A DNA stretch of 43,102 nucleotides from Acidimicrobiales bacterium (GCA_036270875.1 DATBBR010000039.1:1-43102), one strand, 5' to 3'; positions 35,500 through 43,102 are shown, counted from the stretch's first letter. Notes: generated by a model from the sequence alone, not told the origin. A program made the numbers and translations.

Positions 35500-36786
35500 A
35501 TGCACCGCCACTGGGGGCGTCACCTGCGGGGGCGGGGGCCGCTCCGTCGGAGCCGGGATGACCGGCTGATCGCCGGCGTCGCCGGCGGTGTCGCCGCCCG
35601 ACTGGGCGTCGATCCCACGCTGGTCCGCATCGCCGTGGTGCTGTTCGGCCTGGCGAGCGGCATCGGCGTCGCCGCCTACGTGGTGGCGTGGCTCCTGTTG
35701 CCGGTCGCGGGCGAGACGGCGCCGATCGCCAGCCGGGCCAAGTCCGATCGGGCCGGCATCGCCCTGGCCGTGGCCTTCGTGCCGCTGCTGGTCCTCACCG
35801 TGCTGGTCGTGTCGGCGCTGGGAATCGGCTACGCCAGCTCGGTCGCCTGGCCGCTCTACCTGAGCCTCGCCGGCCTGGTCCTGATCTGGCGCAACGCCGA
35901 GGAGGACGAGAGCGTCTGGATGCGCCAGGTGGCAGGGACCCTGCTCCAGGTCAGCACCGAGCCTCGGCACTCCCGTCGCTCGTTGGTGCTGAGGATCGTC
36001 ATCGGCGTCGTGCTCCTCGGCGCCGGCCTCGTCGTGATCGTCCTCGGGCACCCGAACACCGCCCTGCTCCGACCAGCAGGCGGCACCGTGCTCGTGATCG
36101 CCGCCTTCGTCGTGGTGTTCGGACCATGGTGGCTGAGCCTCGCCCGCCAGCTGGTGGACGAGCGCCAGGCCCGCGTGCGCGCCGAGGAGCGGACGGAGAT
36201 GGCCGCCCGCGTCCACGACTCGGTGCTCCAGACGCTGGCCCTGATCCAACGCTCGTCGGACAACTCACAGCGCGTCGTCCAGCTGGCGCGGACCCAGGAA
36301 CGGGAGCTTCGCTCGTGGCTGTTCGACGGGCGCCGGCCAGGTTCGTTCGGTGAAGAGGAAGCGTCGACGCTGGCCGCCGGGGTGCAGCTGATCGAGCACG
36401 AGGTGGAGAGCACCCACGGCGTGGCCGTGGAAGCCGTGACCGTCGGTGACTGCCCACTGGCCGAAGATCTCCGGGCCCTGCTCGCGGCCGGCAAGGAGGG
36501 GACGGTCAACGCAGCCAAGTGGTCCGGTGCGCCCGTCGTGTCGCTGTTCGCCGAGGTGGAGCCGGACAAGGTGACCCTGTTCGTGCGCGATCGGGGCCAG
36601 GGTTTCGACCCGACCGAGGTCCCCGCCGACCGTCAAGGGATCGCCGAGTCCATCAGGGCGAGGATGGCCCGCCACGGCGGCACCGTCGCCGTCCGCTCGA
36701 CACCGGGAGCCGGCACCGAGGTGGAGCTCGCCATGCCGAGGCGGGTCGAGCGCGGGGTCGATCGCGCACGAAACGATCGCCGATGA
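35500..36786 (+). CDS. PspC domain-containing sensor histidine kinase (5' end uncertain)
   Basis: From ATG 35500 the product has 428 residues. It starts with a PspC domain (RDDRLIAGVAGGVAARLGVD onward), followed by more membrane helices to about residue 215. A HisKA_3-type helix carries His239 (ARVHDSVLQTLA) and a HATPase domain has EGTVNAAKWSGA and DRGQGFD. The ATG at 35500 has no ribosome binding site. The frame is open back to 35323 and reads as a Pro/Gly/Trp-rich leader typical of such kinases but contains no start codon. An ATG at 35345 opens another frame, so a frameshift in the C-rich stretch may hide the real N terminus. Confidence 0.85.
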   Translation: MHRHWGRHLRGRGPLRRSRDDRLIAGVAGGVAARLGVDPTLVRIAVVLFGLASGIGVAAYVVAWLLLPVAGETAPIASRAKSDRAGIALAVAFVPLLVLTVLVVSALGIGYASSVAWPLYLSLAGLVLIWRNAEEDESVWMRQVAGTLLQVSTEPRHSRRSLVLRIVIGVVLLGAGLVVIVLGHPNTALLRPAGGTVLVIAAFVVVFGPWWLSLARQLVDERQARVRAEERTEMAARVHDSVLQTLALIQRSSDNSQRVVQLARTQERELRSWLFDGRRPGSFGEEEASTLAAGVQLIEHEVESTHGVAVEAVTVGDCPLAEDLRALLAAGKEGTVNAAKWSGAPVVSLFAEVEPDKVTLFVRDRGQGFDPTEVPADRQGIAESIRARMARHGGTVAVRSTPGAGTEVELAMPRRVERGVDRARNDRR

Positions 36787-37442
36787 GCCCGGGCGCCAGG
36801 CCGAGGGTGTTCCTGGTCGACGACCACCACCTCTTCCGTTCCGGCGTGCGCGCCGAGCTGGGCGACGAGGTGGAGGTGGTCGGCGAGGCCGACGAGGTGG
36901 GCGCCGCCGTAGAGCTCATCGTCGAGCGCGCCCCCGACGTGGTGCTGCTGGACGTGCACTTCCCGGACGGAGGGGGCCAGGCCGTCCTCGACGCGGTCAA
37001 GCCCGCTCACCCGGAGATCCGCTTCCTCGCCCTCTCGGTCTCCGACGCTCCCGAGGACGTCATCGCCGTCATCCGCGCCGGGGCCCGGGGGTACGTGACC
37101 AAGACGATCTCCGGTCCGGAGCTGATCGCCGCCATCCGGCGCATCGCCGACGGCGACGCTGTGTTCTCACCCCGTCTGGCCGGGTTCGTGCTCGACGCCT
37201 TCGCGTCGATGCCGGCCGCCGGGGTGCCGGCCTCGTTCGATCCCGAGCTCGACCAGCTTTCGGCGCGCGAACGGGAGGTCCTGCGCCTCATCGCCCGCGG
37301 CTACACCTACAAGGAGCTGGCCCGGGAGCTGTCCATCTCCAGCAAGACCGTGGAGAGCCACGTCTCGGCGGTGCTGCGCAAGCTCCAGCTCTCGTCCCGC
37401 CACCAGCTCACCAAGTGGGCGACCGATCGCCGCCTGGCCTGA
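36783..37442 (+). CDS. Response regulator, NarL/LuxR family
   Basis: The 219-residue regulator has receiver acidic pair DD at 13-14, phospho-acceptor Asp57 in LLDVHFP and Lys in GYVTKTISG. The C-terminal LuxR helix-turn-helix runs LSAREREVLRLIARG to SISSKTVESHVSAVLRKL. The ATG overlaps the kinase stop (ATGA). It is the cognate regulator of the PspC-kinase and is expected to act on the divergent PspC/DUF1707 genes through the ATCGGGG sites. Confidence 0.93.
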   Translation: MSPGARPRVFLVDDHHLFRSGVRAELGDEVEVVGEADEVGAAVELIVERAPDVVLLDVHFPDGGGQAVLDAVKPAHPEIRFLALSVSDAPEDVIAVIRAGARGYVTKTISGPELIAAIRRIADGDAVFSPRLAGFVLDAFASMPAAGVPASFDPELDQLSAREREVLRLIARGYTYKELARELSISSKTVESHVSAVLRKLQLSSRHQLTKWATDRRLA

Positions 37443-37454
37443 GACGGCCGGCGA

Positions 37455-38849
37455 TCAGGCGCTCTCGAGCAGTTGGCCCATGCCGTCCTCGATTCCACGA
37501 CAGAGCACGTCGAGGTCCGGAGCGCTGTCGTAGTCTCCCGTCACCCCGAAGTTGACCTGGCCGTCGTAGGAGAAGATGGCCACCGCGATGCGAACCTGGC
37601 CGAACAGCGGAACGTAGGGGTAGGTCCTCAGCATGCGCCGACCGAGGGCGTAGAGCGGGAACTGCGGTCCTGGCACGTTGGTGGTCCCCGTGTTGATGTT
37701 GTGCTGCTGCACCCGGCCGGCGACGCGCATGCCGAGGGCGAGGAGCATCGGCGGAGCGAAACCGGACAGTGACGTGAGTGCCTCTCCCGCCACCGCTTCC
37801 TTGGACTCCTTGAGCCCCTGCATCTGCGCCGTGAGGGCGTGGAGCCGTTCGGCGGGATCGCCGATCCCGACTGGCAGAGAGGCAAACATGGCCGACACCT
37901 TGTTGTCGTAGGTGGCGTCGCCCACCGCCCGGCCACTGACGTCTCGGGCGCGCACCGAGACTGGCACCAGCGTCCGCACCACCCGGTCGACGTCCTCACC
38001 ACGCGACAGGAGAAGCTCCCGGAAGCCGCCGGTGATCGCAGCCAGGACCACGTCGTTGAAGGTGCCCCCGAGACCCTTGCGGACGGCCTTGACGTCCTCG
38101 ACCGATGTCGACGCCCACGCGTACCGGCGGTGCGGTCCGATCGGACCGTTGAGCGTCGAGACAGGATTCGACCGGAGCAGCCCAGCCATCGACGAGATCC
38201 CCTGCACCACCTCCCCGAGCTGGTGCAGCGCCTGGCGCGGGACCCGAGTGGCTGACCGAACGGCCCGGAACTGCTCATACGGGGTCACGGCGAGATCGAT
38301 GGCGGCCTCGGCTGCCAGCCGTGCTCCCGAGGGAAGCGGTGACGGGTGCCAGTCGTCGGGCACCGCCGGCGATGGCGTGGGTGACGTGTCCATGATGACG
38401 GCCAGCAGCTCGGTACCCGAGACGCCGTCGACCATGGCGTGGTGCGTCTTGGCCACCATCGCCCACCGGTCCTGCTCGAGGCCCTGGACGATCCAGATCT
38501 CCCACAGCGGCTTCGTCCGGTCGAGCTGCTGGGACATGACGCGCCCGACCAGCTTGCGCAGCTCAGCCTCGCCGCCCGGGGCGGGCAGCGCCGTGTGCCG
38601 GATGTGGTAGTCGATGTTGAAGTCCGGGTCGTCGACCCATACCGGGCGCCCGAGCTCGAGCGGCACGTCCCGCACCACCTGCCGGTAGCGGGGTACCAGG
38701 GGCAGCTTGCCCTGCACCATGGACACAAAGTCCTCGAACGGAGGCTCCGGGCCCTCGAACATGGCGATCGAGCCGATATGCATGTGGCTGACGCGGTCCT
38801 CGAGGTGGAGGAATGACGAGTCGAGCGGGCTCAAACGGTCGCCGGTCAT
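37455..38849 (-). CDS. Wax ester synthase/diacylglycerol acyltransferase (WS/DGAT)
   Basis: The 464-residue protein carries the bifunctional acyltransferase motif HHAMVDG (His136-His137 to Gly142) and begins LSPLDSSFLHLED, as actinobacterial WS/DGATs do. It also has the family's NVPGP motif near residue 385. It condenses acyl-CoA with diacylglycerol or fatty alcohol to make storage lipid, at the membrane. The ATG at 38849 follows GGGAGGG. It is downstream of ipdF on the same strand but separated by about 70 bases. Excess acyl-CoA from sterol breakdown could feed it, which is inference. Confidence 0.93.
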   Translation of the reverse strand: MTGDRLSPLDSSFLHLEDRVSHMHIGSIAMFEGPEPPFEDFVSMVQGKLPLVPRYRQVVRDVPLELGRPVWVDDPDFNIDYHIRHTALPAPGGEAELRKLVGRVMSQQLDRTKPLWEIWIVQGLEQDRWAMVAKTHHAMVDGVSGTELLAVIMDTSPTPSPAVPDDWHPSPLPSGARLAAEAAIDLAVTPYEQFRAVRSATRVPRQALHQLGEVVQGISSMAGLLRSNPVSTLNGPIGPHRRYAWASTSVEDVKAVRKGLGGTFNDVVLAAITGGFRELLLSRGEDVDRVVRTLVPVSVRARDVSGRAVGDATYDNKVSAMFASLPVGIGDPAERLHALTAQMQGLKESKEAVAGEALTSLSGFAPPMLLALGMRVAGRVQQHNINTGTTNVPGPQFPLYALGRRMLRTYPYVPLFGQVRIAVAIFSYDGQVNFGVTGDYDSAPDLDVLCRGIEDGMGQLLESA

Positions 38850-38920
38850 CGTGGCCCTCCCGCGGTCGCGACGGTGTCTAGCGACGCTACACCCGGCGGG
38901 AGCCTGACCGTCGGCCCTTT

Positions 38921-39712
38921 CTAGGGGTGCTGGCTGCTCACCGAGACGACCTCGCCGGTCATGTACCCGGCGTAGTCGCTGGCCAGGAAGACGATGACGT
39001 TGGCGACCTCCCACGGCTCGGCGCCCCGCCCGTAGGCCTCCCGCGTGGTGAGCTCGTCGAGCACGTCCTCGGCCATGACCTTGGTGAGGAAGGGGTGCGT
39101 GGCCAGGCTCGGCGACACGGCGTTCACCCGCACCCCAGCCGGCGCCGCCTCCAGGGCCGCGCACCGGGTCAGGGCCATGACCCCGGCCTTGGCCGCCGCG
39201 TAGTGGGCCTGGCCCACCTGGGCCCGCCAGCCGATGACCGAGGCGTTGTTGACGATGGCGCCCGACCTACGCGCCACCATGTGGCGCAGGCCGGCACGGG
39301 TGCAGCGGAAGGTCCCGTTCAAGGTCACGTCCAGCACCGCTCCCCACTGATCGTCGGTCATGTCGACCAGGTTCGCGGTGCCGCCCAGCCCGGCGTTGTT
39401 GACCAGCACGTCGAGGTGGCCGGCCGCCTCCACCGCCGTGTCGAAGAGCCGCTGCACGTCGGCCTCGCTGGTGACGTCGCACGCCACCGCCGGAGGCCGC
39501 GTGCCCATGATGGGCTCCAGCTCCTCGGCCGCTTCCTGCAGCCGCCGCTCGTGGCGGTCGCTCACGACGACGAAGGCACCCTCCTCGGCACAGCGCCGGG
39601 CGGTGGCCAAGCCGATGCCGGTCCCCGCCGCCGCCGTGACCAGGACGGTCCGTCCCTCCAGCAGCTGGTGGCCCTTGGGATACGCGGGTACGCCCGACAG
39701 CCCCGATGCCAT
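38921..39712 (-). CDS. ipdF: IpdF-like SDR of steroid C/D-ring catabolism
   Basis: The 263-residue SDR has an unusual cofactor loop TAAAGTGIG (26-34), NNAGLGG (105-111), Ser158 and Tyr171/Lys175. The sequence from NNASVIGWRAQ through YAAAKAGVMALTRC, and the end EVVSVSSQHP, recall mycobacterial IpdF (Rv3559c) closely. IpdF oxidises the 5-hydroxy group of the HIP-derived CoA thioester. It overlaps the fadE30 stop (TGATG), the same neighbour as in M. tuberculosis (Rv3559c-Rv3560c). Confidence 0.91.
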   Translation of the reverse strand: MASGLSGVPAYPKGHQLLEGRTVLVTAAAGTGIGLATARRCAEEGAFVVVSDRHERRLQEAAEELEPIMGTRPPAVACDVTSEADVQRLFDTAVEAAGHLDVLVNNAGLGGTANLVDMTDDQWGAVLDVTLNGTFRCTRAGLRHMVARRSGAIVNNASVIGWRAQVGQAHYAAAKAGVMALTRCAALEAAPAGVRVNAVSPSLATHPFLTKVMAEDVLDELTTREAYGRGAEPWEVANVIVFLASDYAGYMTGEVVSVSSQHP

Positions 39713-40962
39713 CAACGCCCCTCCCGCTGTCCGCTCGAGCCGGCCTCCCGGGCCGGCTGTCCACTCGAGCCGGCCTCCCGGGCCGGCTTCGGCTCGGGCG
39801 GCAGCCCCAGGACCCGCTCGCCGATGATGTTGCGCTGGATCTGGTTCGAACCGCCGTAGATGGTGTCGGCCCGGCTGAACAGAAAGCTCCGCTGGGTGTC
39901 AGTGAGATCGTAGGGAAGCGCCCTCGCCACTTCGGCCGCAGGACCCAGCACGTCCATCGCCAGCTCCCCGAGCGCCCGGTGCCAGCTGGCCCAGTAGAGC
40001 TTGGCGATCGACGCCTCGGCTCCGGCCGTGCCGTGCTCGGAGAGCGCGAGGGTGCGCAGCGAGTTGAGCCGCATGACGCGCAAGCCGATCCAGGCCCGCG
40101 CCAGCCGCTGCCGGGTGACGGCGTCTGCCGTGACACCCCGGGCTCGCGCCGCGTCGATCACCGCCGCCAGCTCCCCCTCGAAGGCCACCTGCCGGGCGAT
40201 GGTCGAGACACCCCGCTCGAAGCCGAGCGTTCCCATGGCGACACGCCAACCGGCGTTGACCTCGCCCACGACGTTGGCGCCCGCCGTGCGGGCGCCGTCG
40301 AAGAAGACCTCGTTGAACTCCGAGGTGCCGGTGAGCTGGACGATGGGCCGCACGTCGATGCCGGGCTGGCGCATGGGGCACAGAAGGTAGGAGAGCCCCC
40401 GGTGCTTCGGAGCGGTGGGGTCGGTCCGGCACACGACGAAGCACCAGTCGGACCAGGTGGCCAGGGACGTCCAGACCTTCTGCCCGTGTATGACCCACTC
40501 GTCCCCGTCGAGCGACGCCCTGGTCTTGACGTTGGCCAGATCCGAGCCCGCGTCCGGCTCCGAGTAGCCCTGGCACCACAGCTCCTCGCCCGACAGGATC
40601 GGAGGCAGGAAGCGCCGCTGCTGCTCGGCGGTGCCGAAGGCGATCAGGGTCGGGCCCAGGAGGCCCTCGCCCACGATGCCCACCCGGGCGGGTGCCCCCG
40701 CCCGCAGGTACTCCTCCTCGAAGATGACCTGCTGCACCAGGCTGGCGCCGCGCCCGCCCTGCTCGGGCGGCCACCCGAGCCCGATCCAGCCCGCCTGGCC
40801 CAGGGTGCGCTCCCAGGCCGCCCTGACGTCGAAGCCCTCGTGCTCGTGGCCCGGGCCGCCGCGGGCCCCGAGCGCTGCCACCTCGCCCACGACGTGGTCG
40901 GCCAGCCACTCCCGGACCTCTTTGCGGAAGGACTCGTCCTCGGCGCTGAAGCGAACGTTCAC
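39712..40962 (-). CDS. fadE30: FadE30-like acyl-CoA dehydrogenase with repeat-derived C-terminal tail
   Basis: This is a 416-residue acyl-CoA dehydrogenase. The segments GGPGHEHEGFDVRAAWE, LWCQGYSEPDAGSDLA, VRPIVQLTGTSEFNEVFFD and RADTIYGGSNQIQRNII match what I recall of FadE30 (Rv3560c), the dehydrogenase that starts C/D-ring beta-oxidation. It is longer than the roughly 385 residues usual for the family. The last 25 or so residues contain PAREAGSSGQ twice, encoded by two tandem GC-rich palindromic repeats. The start is a GTG with a weak site, 15 bases after the preceding SDR gene. Confidence 0.9.
   Translation of the reverse strand: MNVRFSAEDESFRKEVREWLADHVVGEVAALGARGGPGHEHEGFDVRAAWERTLGQAGWIGLGWPPEQGGRGASLVQQVIFEEEYLRAGAPARVGIVGEGLLGPTLIAFGTAEQQRRFLPPILSGEELWCQGYSEPDAGSDLANVKTRASLDGDEWVIHGQKVWTSLATWSDWCFVVCRTDPTAPKHRGLSYLLCPMRQPGIDVRPIVQLTGTSEFNEVFFDGARTAGANVVGEVNAGWRVAMGTLGFERGVSTIARQVAFEGELAAVIDAARARGVTADAVTRQRLARAWIGLRVMRLNSLRTLALSEHGTAGAEASIAKLYWASWHRALGELAMDVLGPAAEVARALPYDLTDTQRSFLFSRADTIYGGSNQIQRNIIGERVLGLPPEPKPAREAGSSGQPAREAGSSGQREGR
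39729..39788. repeat. Tandem 30-base units with GC-rich palindromes inside fadE30
   Basis: Two near-identical 30-base units (39729-39758 and 39759-39788) each contain the palindrome GCCGGCCTCCCGGGCCGGC, which is the reverse complement of the repeat at 23176-23194. The unit length is a multiple of three, so the duplication keeps the fadE30 reading frame and adds ten residues per copy. This is the clearest evidence that the palindrome is a mobile or amplifying element rather than a terminator. Confidence 0.75.
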
Positions 40963-40977
40963 CGGCGCCCGGTCCCG

Positions 40978-41883
40978 CTAGGCGTTGGGCTTCTCCCCCG
41001 CCGCGGCCGCCTGGCGCATCCCCTCGAGGCGGTCGAGCAGGGCCATGCGCTCCTGGCCCACGGTCGAGTCGAGGCGGGCCTCGATCTCCTGGGGTGTCCA
41101 ACGGCCGTCCTTGTACATGGCCCGGACCTCGGTGGGCTGGTTCCAGACGGCGATCTTGCCGCCGACCGCCGTGTACACCTGCCCGGTGACGTGGCGGGCC
41201 TGGTCGGAGAGGAGGTACACCACGAGGGGCGCCACGTCCTCTGGCTCGCCCATCTCGCCCAGCTCCATGGGCACGTTGGCCGACATCCGCGTGCGGGCCA
41301 CGGGGGCGACGGCGTTGGCGGTCACTCCGTAGCGGGACATGCCGGCGGCGGCGCTGCGAACAAGGGAGACGATGCCGCCCTTGGCCGCGCTGTAGTTGGC
41401 CTGGGCCACGCTGCCGGCAAAGGCCCCGGAGGTGAAGCCGAGGAGGGTGCCCGATCCCTGCTTGCGCATGATCTCCGCCGCGGCCCGGAAGACGGTGAAC
41501 GTGCCCTTGAGGTGGGTCTCGACCACCGGGTCGAACTCCTCTTCGCTCATGTTGAACAACATCCGCTCCCGCAGGATCCCGGCCACGCAGACGACCCCGT
41601 CGATGCGCCCCCAGTTGTCCATCGCGGTGCGGACGATGTGCTGGCCGCCCTCCATGGTGGTCACCGTGTCGGCCACGGCGACGCCGGTGCCCCCGGCGTC
41701 GGCGATCTCCTTCACCACGGCCTCGGCCACGTCGCTAGCGGGCTCCTCCCCGGCGATGCCGACGCCGTAGTCGGCGACCACCAGCCTGGCCCTCTCGGCG
41801 GCGCAGGCCAGCGCCACGGCCCGGCCGATCCCGCGCCCGGCGCCGGTCACGGCGACGACCTTCTCCTCGAGATACCCGCCCAA
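40978..41883 (-). CDS. SDR, Hsd4/MFE-type hydroxyacyl-CoA or hydroxysteroid dehydrogenase
   Basis: The 301-residue SDR has TGAGRGIG (13-20), Tyr164/Lys168 (YSAAK) and a longer C-terminal tail with AVWNQPTEVRAMY and WTPQEIEARLD. This resembles the SDR part of multifunctional enzyme 2 and actinobacterial Hsd4A/Hsd4B proteins that act on steroid CoA esters. The usual NNAG is CVAG (residues 99-102), a real deviation since that Asn structures the active site. The TTG start has AGGAGG upstream. It heads the operon with fadE30 and ipdF. Confidence 0.86.
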   Translation of the reverse strand: MGGYLEEKVVAVTGAGRGIGRAVALACAAERARLVVADYGVGIAGEEPASDVAEAVVKEIADAGGTGVAVADTVTTMEGGQHIVRTAMDNWGRIDGVVCVAGILRERMLFNMSEEEFDPVVETHLKGTFTVFRAAAEIMRKQGSGTLLGFTSGAFAGSVAQANYSAAKGGIVSLVRSAAAGMSRYGVTANAVAPVARTRMSANVPMELGEMGEPEDVAPLVVYLLSDQARHVTGQVYTAVGGKIAVWNQPTEVRAMYKDGRWTPQEIEARLDSTVGQERMALLDRLEGMRQAAAAGEKPNA

Positions 41884-41914
41884 CCAGGCCTCCTGCTCGG
41901 TCGATAGCGTCGTG

Positions 41915-41927
41915 TGACGTTAGTTGA
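41915..41927. promoter_or_regulatory. Degenerate palindromic site E upstream of the Hsd4-like/fadE30/ipdF genes
   Basis: On the minus strand the sequence is TCAACTAACGTCA. The right arm GTCA matches the TGAC-N5-GTCA family and the spacing is kept, but the left arm is TCAA. It sits 32 bases upstream of the TTG start. I list it as a weak member because of its position before fadE30-ipdF. Confidence 0.3.
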
Positions 41928-41992
41928 TCGTCGCTGGTCAGCCAGGTCAAATGCCGTCCGTGTCCGCGTTCTGTCCGCGTTTTCCAACGCGG

Positions 41993-42082
41993 GCCCCCAG
42001 TGACCAGGCTTGCGACCTCGGACGCGGCGTTCGCAACCACCGGTTCGAGGACGTGCGAATAGGTGTCGAGCAACAGCAGCGT
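41993..42082 (-). pseudogene. Relic of a tyrosine recombinase (phage-type integrase), C-terminal end
   Basis: One minus-strand frame reads TLLLLDTYSHVLEPVVANAA followed by SEVASLV. This is the very typical end of tyrosine recombinases, including the nucleophile Tyr (codon 42059-42061) in DTYSHV. No catalytic Arg-His-x-x-Arg region is found upstream, and the frame has no start or plausible own stop. It is therefore a remnant. The surrounding stretch 41884-42277 holds no other gene. A 10-base direct repeat, GCCCCCAGTG, occurs at 41993 and 42187, which may be chance. Confidence 0.6.
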
Positions 42083-42277
42083 GTCGCAACGCGTCCCCTG
42101 TTTCCGTGCCCTCTCCTCGCCCCTGCGTCGCCTATCAACGCTGGAATAGGGGCAGAAGGGCTCACCAGGCTCGCCAAGCAAGGGGAGCCCCCAGTGCCCC
42201 GGCTCAACAGCTACAGCGCCGAACGCCAGAAGGCCGCCCCGTCGCCGCAAGCGGGCGAGCAAGAAGCGACGTCAGCG

Positions 42278-42580
42278 CTACAGCGTCACCAGTAGCCGGC
42301 GGATGATGCCACCGGCCATCAGGTAGGCCGCGGCCGCGATGCCCCAGTTGATCGCCACGTTCGACTTCACGCTGTGGGGGGTGAACAGGTTGTGGAATGG
42401 AGTCGTGAGGGTACTCGCCCATCGTTCGACGTGCGAGACCACCGTGTTCCCGACGTTGGCATCGAAGACAAACAGGAGAATGCCCGCCACGATGAACAGC
42501 GCCACGACAGCAGCAACGGATCCGACCAGATGAGCGATCGGCGCAGCGGGGGACGAGGTCCTTCTAGCAAAAGTACGCAT
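42278..42580 (-). CDS. Small conserved membrane protein, unknown function
   Basis: This 100-residue protein has two hydrophobic segments (about residues 18-40 and 74-92) and an amphipathic loop between them (HVERWASTLTTPFHNLFTP). The pattern of two helices around a short loop before a VAINWGIAAAAY segment resembles small uncharacterised actinobacterial membrane proteins. The ATG at 42580 has GGGTGGAG upstream. It stands alone next to the integrase relic. Confidence 0.75.
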   Translation of the reverse strand: MRTFARRTSSPAAPIAHLVGSVAAVVALFIVAGILLFVFDANVGNTVVSHVERWASTLTTPFHNLFTPHSVKSNVAINWGIAAAAYLMAGGIIRRLLVTL

Positions 42581-42928
42581 TGCACTCCACCCCAGAAAAC
42601 ACGAGCGACGTACGGTTGGCTATACCCGGAGGGCTGCGCGGCCAACCGACGCGGTGGCTAGACGGGATGCGATTCCGCCCTAAACAAACGCTCACCGAGA
42701 CGAGGCCAGCGTGCGATGGACGCCGCGCACCAATTCACGGAGCGGCGGCGTGGGGAGCACTGGCGGCGGGTGCGATGTGTGTGAGGAGCTGCTGTCGCCT
42801 ATGAAGTTCCGACACGTTGGGGCAGCGTCACTCCGCACAAGAATTGGGGCAAACGACAAAGCCCGGGCGGCTCGACCGGCTTGTCTCTCACCGGCGCGCC
42901 GAGCAGGGCACGTCACGGGAACCAGCCG
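42581..42928. other. Non-coding or undetermined stretch
   Basis: I see no convincing gene, RNA or repeat here. Open frames are short, lack ribosome binding sites and have mixed third-position composition. With the integrase relic nearby this may be degenerate accessory DNA. Confidence 0.5.
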
Positions 42929-43102
42929 TTAGAGCTGCCCCGTCTCCTCGGCCCACCGCTTGATCTCGCCCCACGGAGTGGGTCTCAGCGTCGCCACCCG
43001 CGAGACAGCCGACAAGATGCACCGCGGGACCACCCACCCGCGCCTACCTAGACGGTGGAAGTGCGACCGGCGTGCTTGCCCGGGTCTAGTCCCCGCCGGA
43101 GT
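42929..43102 (-). CDS. Possible 3' end of a gene entering from the right edge
   Basis: A minus-strand frame is open from the edge to a TAA at 42931-42929 (57 codons), ending RPTPWGEIKRWAEETGQL. The last part looks like a genuine helical C terminus, but the earlier part is Arg-rich and less convincing. No family is recognised. Confidence 0.3.
   Translation of the reverse strand, partial: TPAGTRPGQARRSHFHRLGRRGWVVPRCILSAVSRVATLRPTPWGEIKRWAEETGQL

Noticed and set aside
38874-38893. TAGCG-A-CGCTA palindrome between ipdF and the WS/DGAT gene
   Set aside because: The arms are short and it has no second copy or clear relation to a promoter; it could be a weak terminator but support is thin.
39706-41907. 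A 733-codon plus-strand open frame
   Set aside because: It is antisense to the SDR, fadE30 and ipdF genes, has low-complexity composition and no start signals. High GC produces such frames.
41962-41981. Direct repeat GTCCGCGTT twice, considered as a CRISPR or att element
   Set aside because: There are only two short copies 11 bases apart, with no spacers or longer repeat; probably part of the integrase relic.

Overview
The window is about 43 kb of very GC-rich DNA. Genes are closely packed, stop/start overlaps (ATGA, GTGA, TGATG) are common, and GTG/TTG starts are frequent. This points to a high-GC actinobacterium. The gene content fits a free-living or environmental lineage such as Acidimicrobiia rather than a mycobacterium, but that placement is an inference. 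All family names below come from motifs and remembered similarity; no database search was run.

Left part (1-10.5 kb), housekeeping and accessory genes: a possible gene fragment at the edge, a secreted or membrane-anchored hypothetical protein, an ABC-F ATPase, a methyltransferase, an alpha/beta hydrolase, a polytopic membrane protein, an amidohydrolase-2 protein, an ABC-2 exporter (permease plus ATPase), and a divergent histidine kinase/response regulator pair that probably controls the exporter.

Centre (10.5-34.5 kb), a large steroid-type catabolic region. A leftward run of eleven genes reads echA20-ipdA-ipdB-ipdC, two acyl-CoA dehydrogenases (FadE31-like and a small FadE32/33-like one), then another acyl-CoA dehydrogenase, an AMACR-like racemase, two MaoC-like hydratase subunits and a further acyl-CoA dehydrogenase. 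Divergent from echA20 are an internally duplicated EthD-like protein, two SDRs and a hotdog thioesterase, the SDRs being placed as I recall Rv3548c/Rv3549c lie beside Rv3550-Rv3553 in Mycobacterium tuberculosis. Next come a D-aminoacylase-like amidohydrolase, a FadA5-like thiolase, an acyl-CoA synthetase, an enoyl-CoA hydratase, an NTF2-like protein, a second D-aminoacylase-like amidohydrolase, a DUF35/Ltp aldolase-type pair and a FadA6-like thiolase.

Right part (34.5-43.1 kb): a cell-envelope-stress type module (DUF1707 protein, PspC protein, PspC-histidine kinase, NarL-type regulator), a wax ester synthase/DGAT, then a second steroid block read leftward (Hsd4-like SDR, FadE30, IpdF). It ends with a relic of a tyrosine recombinase, a small membrane protein and a non-coding edge.

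Together the genes cover most of the known steroid C/D-ring route: FadE30, IpdF, IpdC, EchA20, IpdAB, FadA6, FadE31/32-like. Side-chain type beta-oxidation genes are also present: FadA5, AMACR, MaoC pair, Ltp/DUF35. FadD3, KstR2 and the Hsa ring-A/B genes are not in the window. The most interesting signal is a repeated palindrome, CTGAC-N5-GTCAG-like (TGAC-N5-GTCA core), at four or five promoter positions across these scattered blocks. It does not resemble the mycobacterial KstR2 operator, so a rewired regulon is likely. A second signal is a family of perfect GC-rich palindromes, two of which lie inside the 3' end of fadE30.
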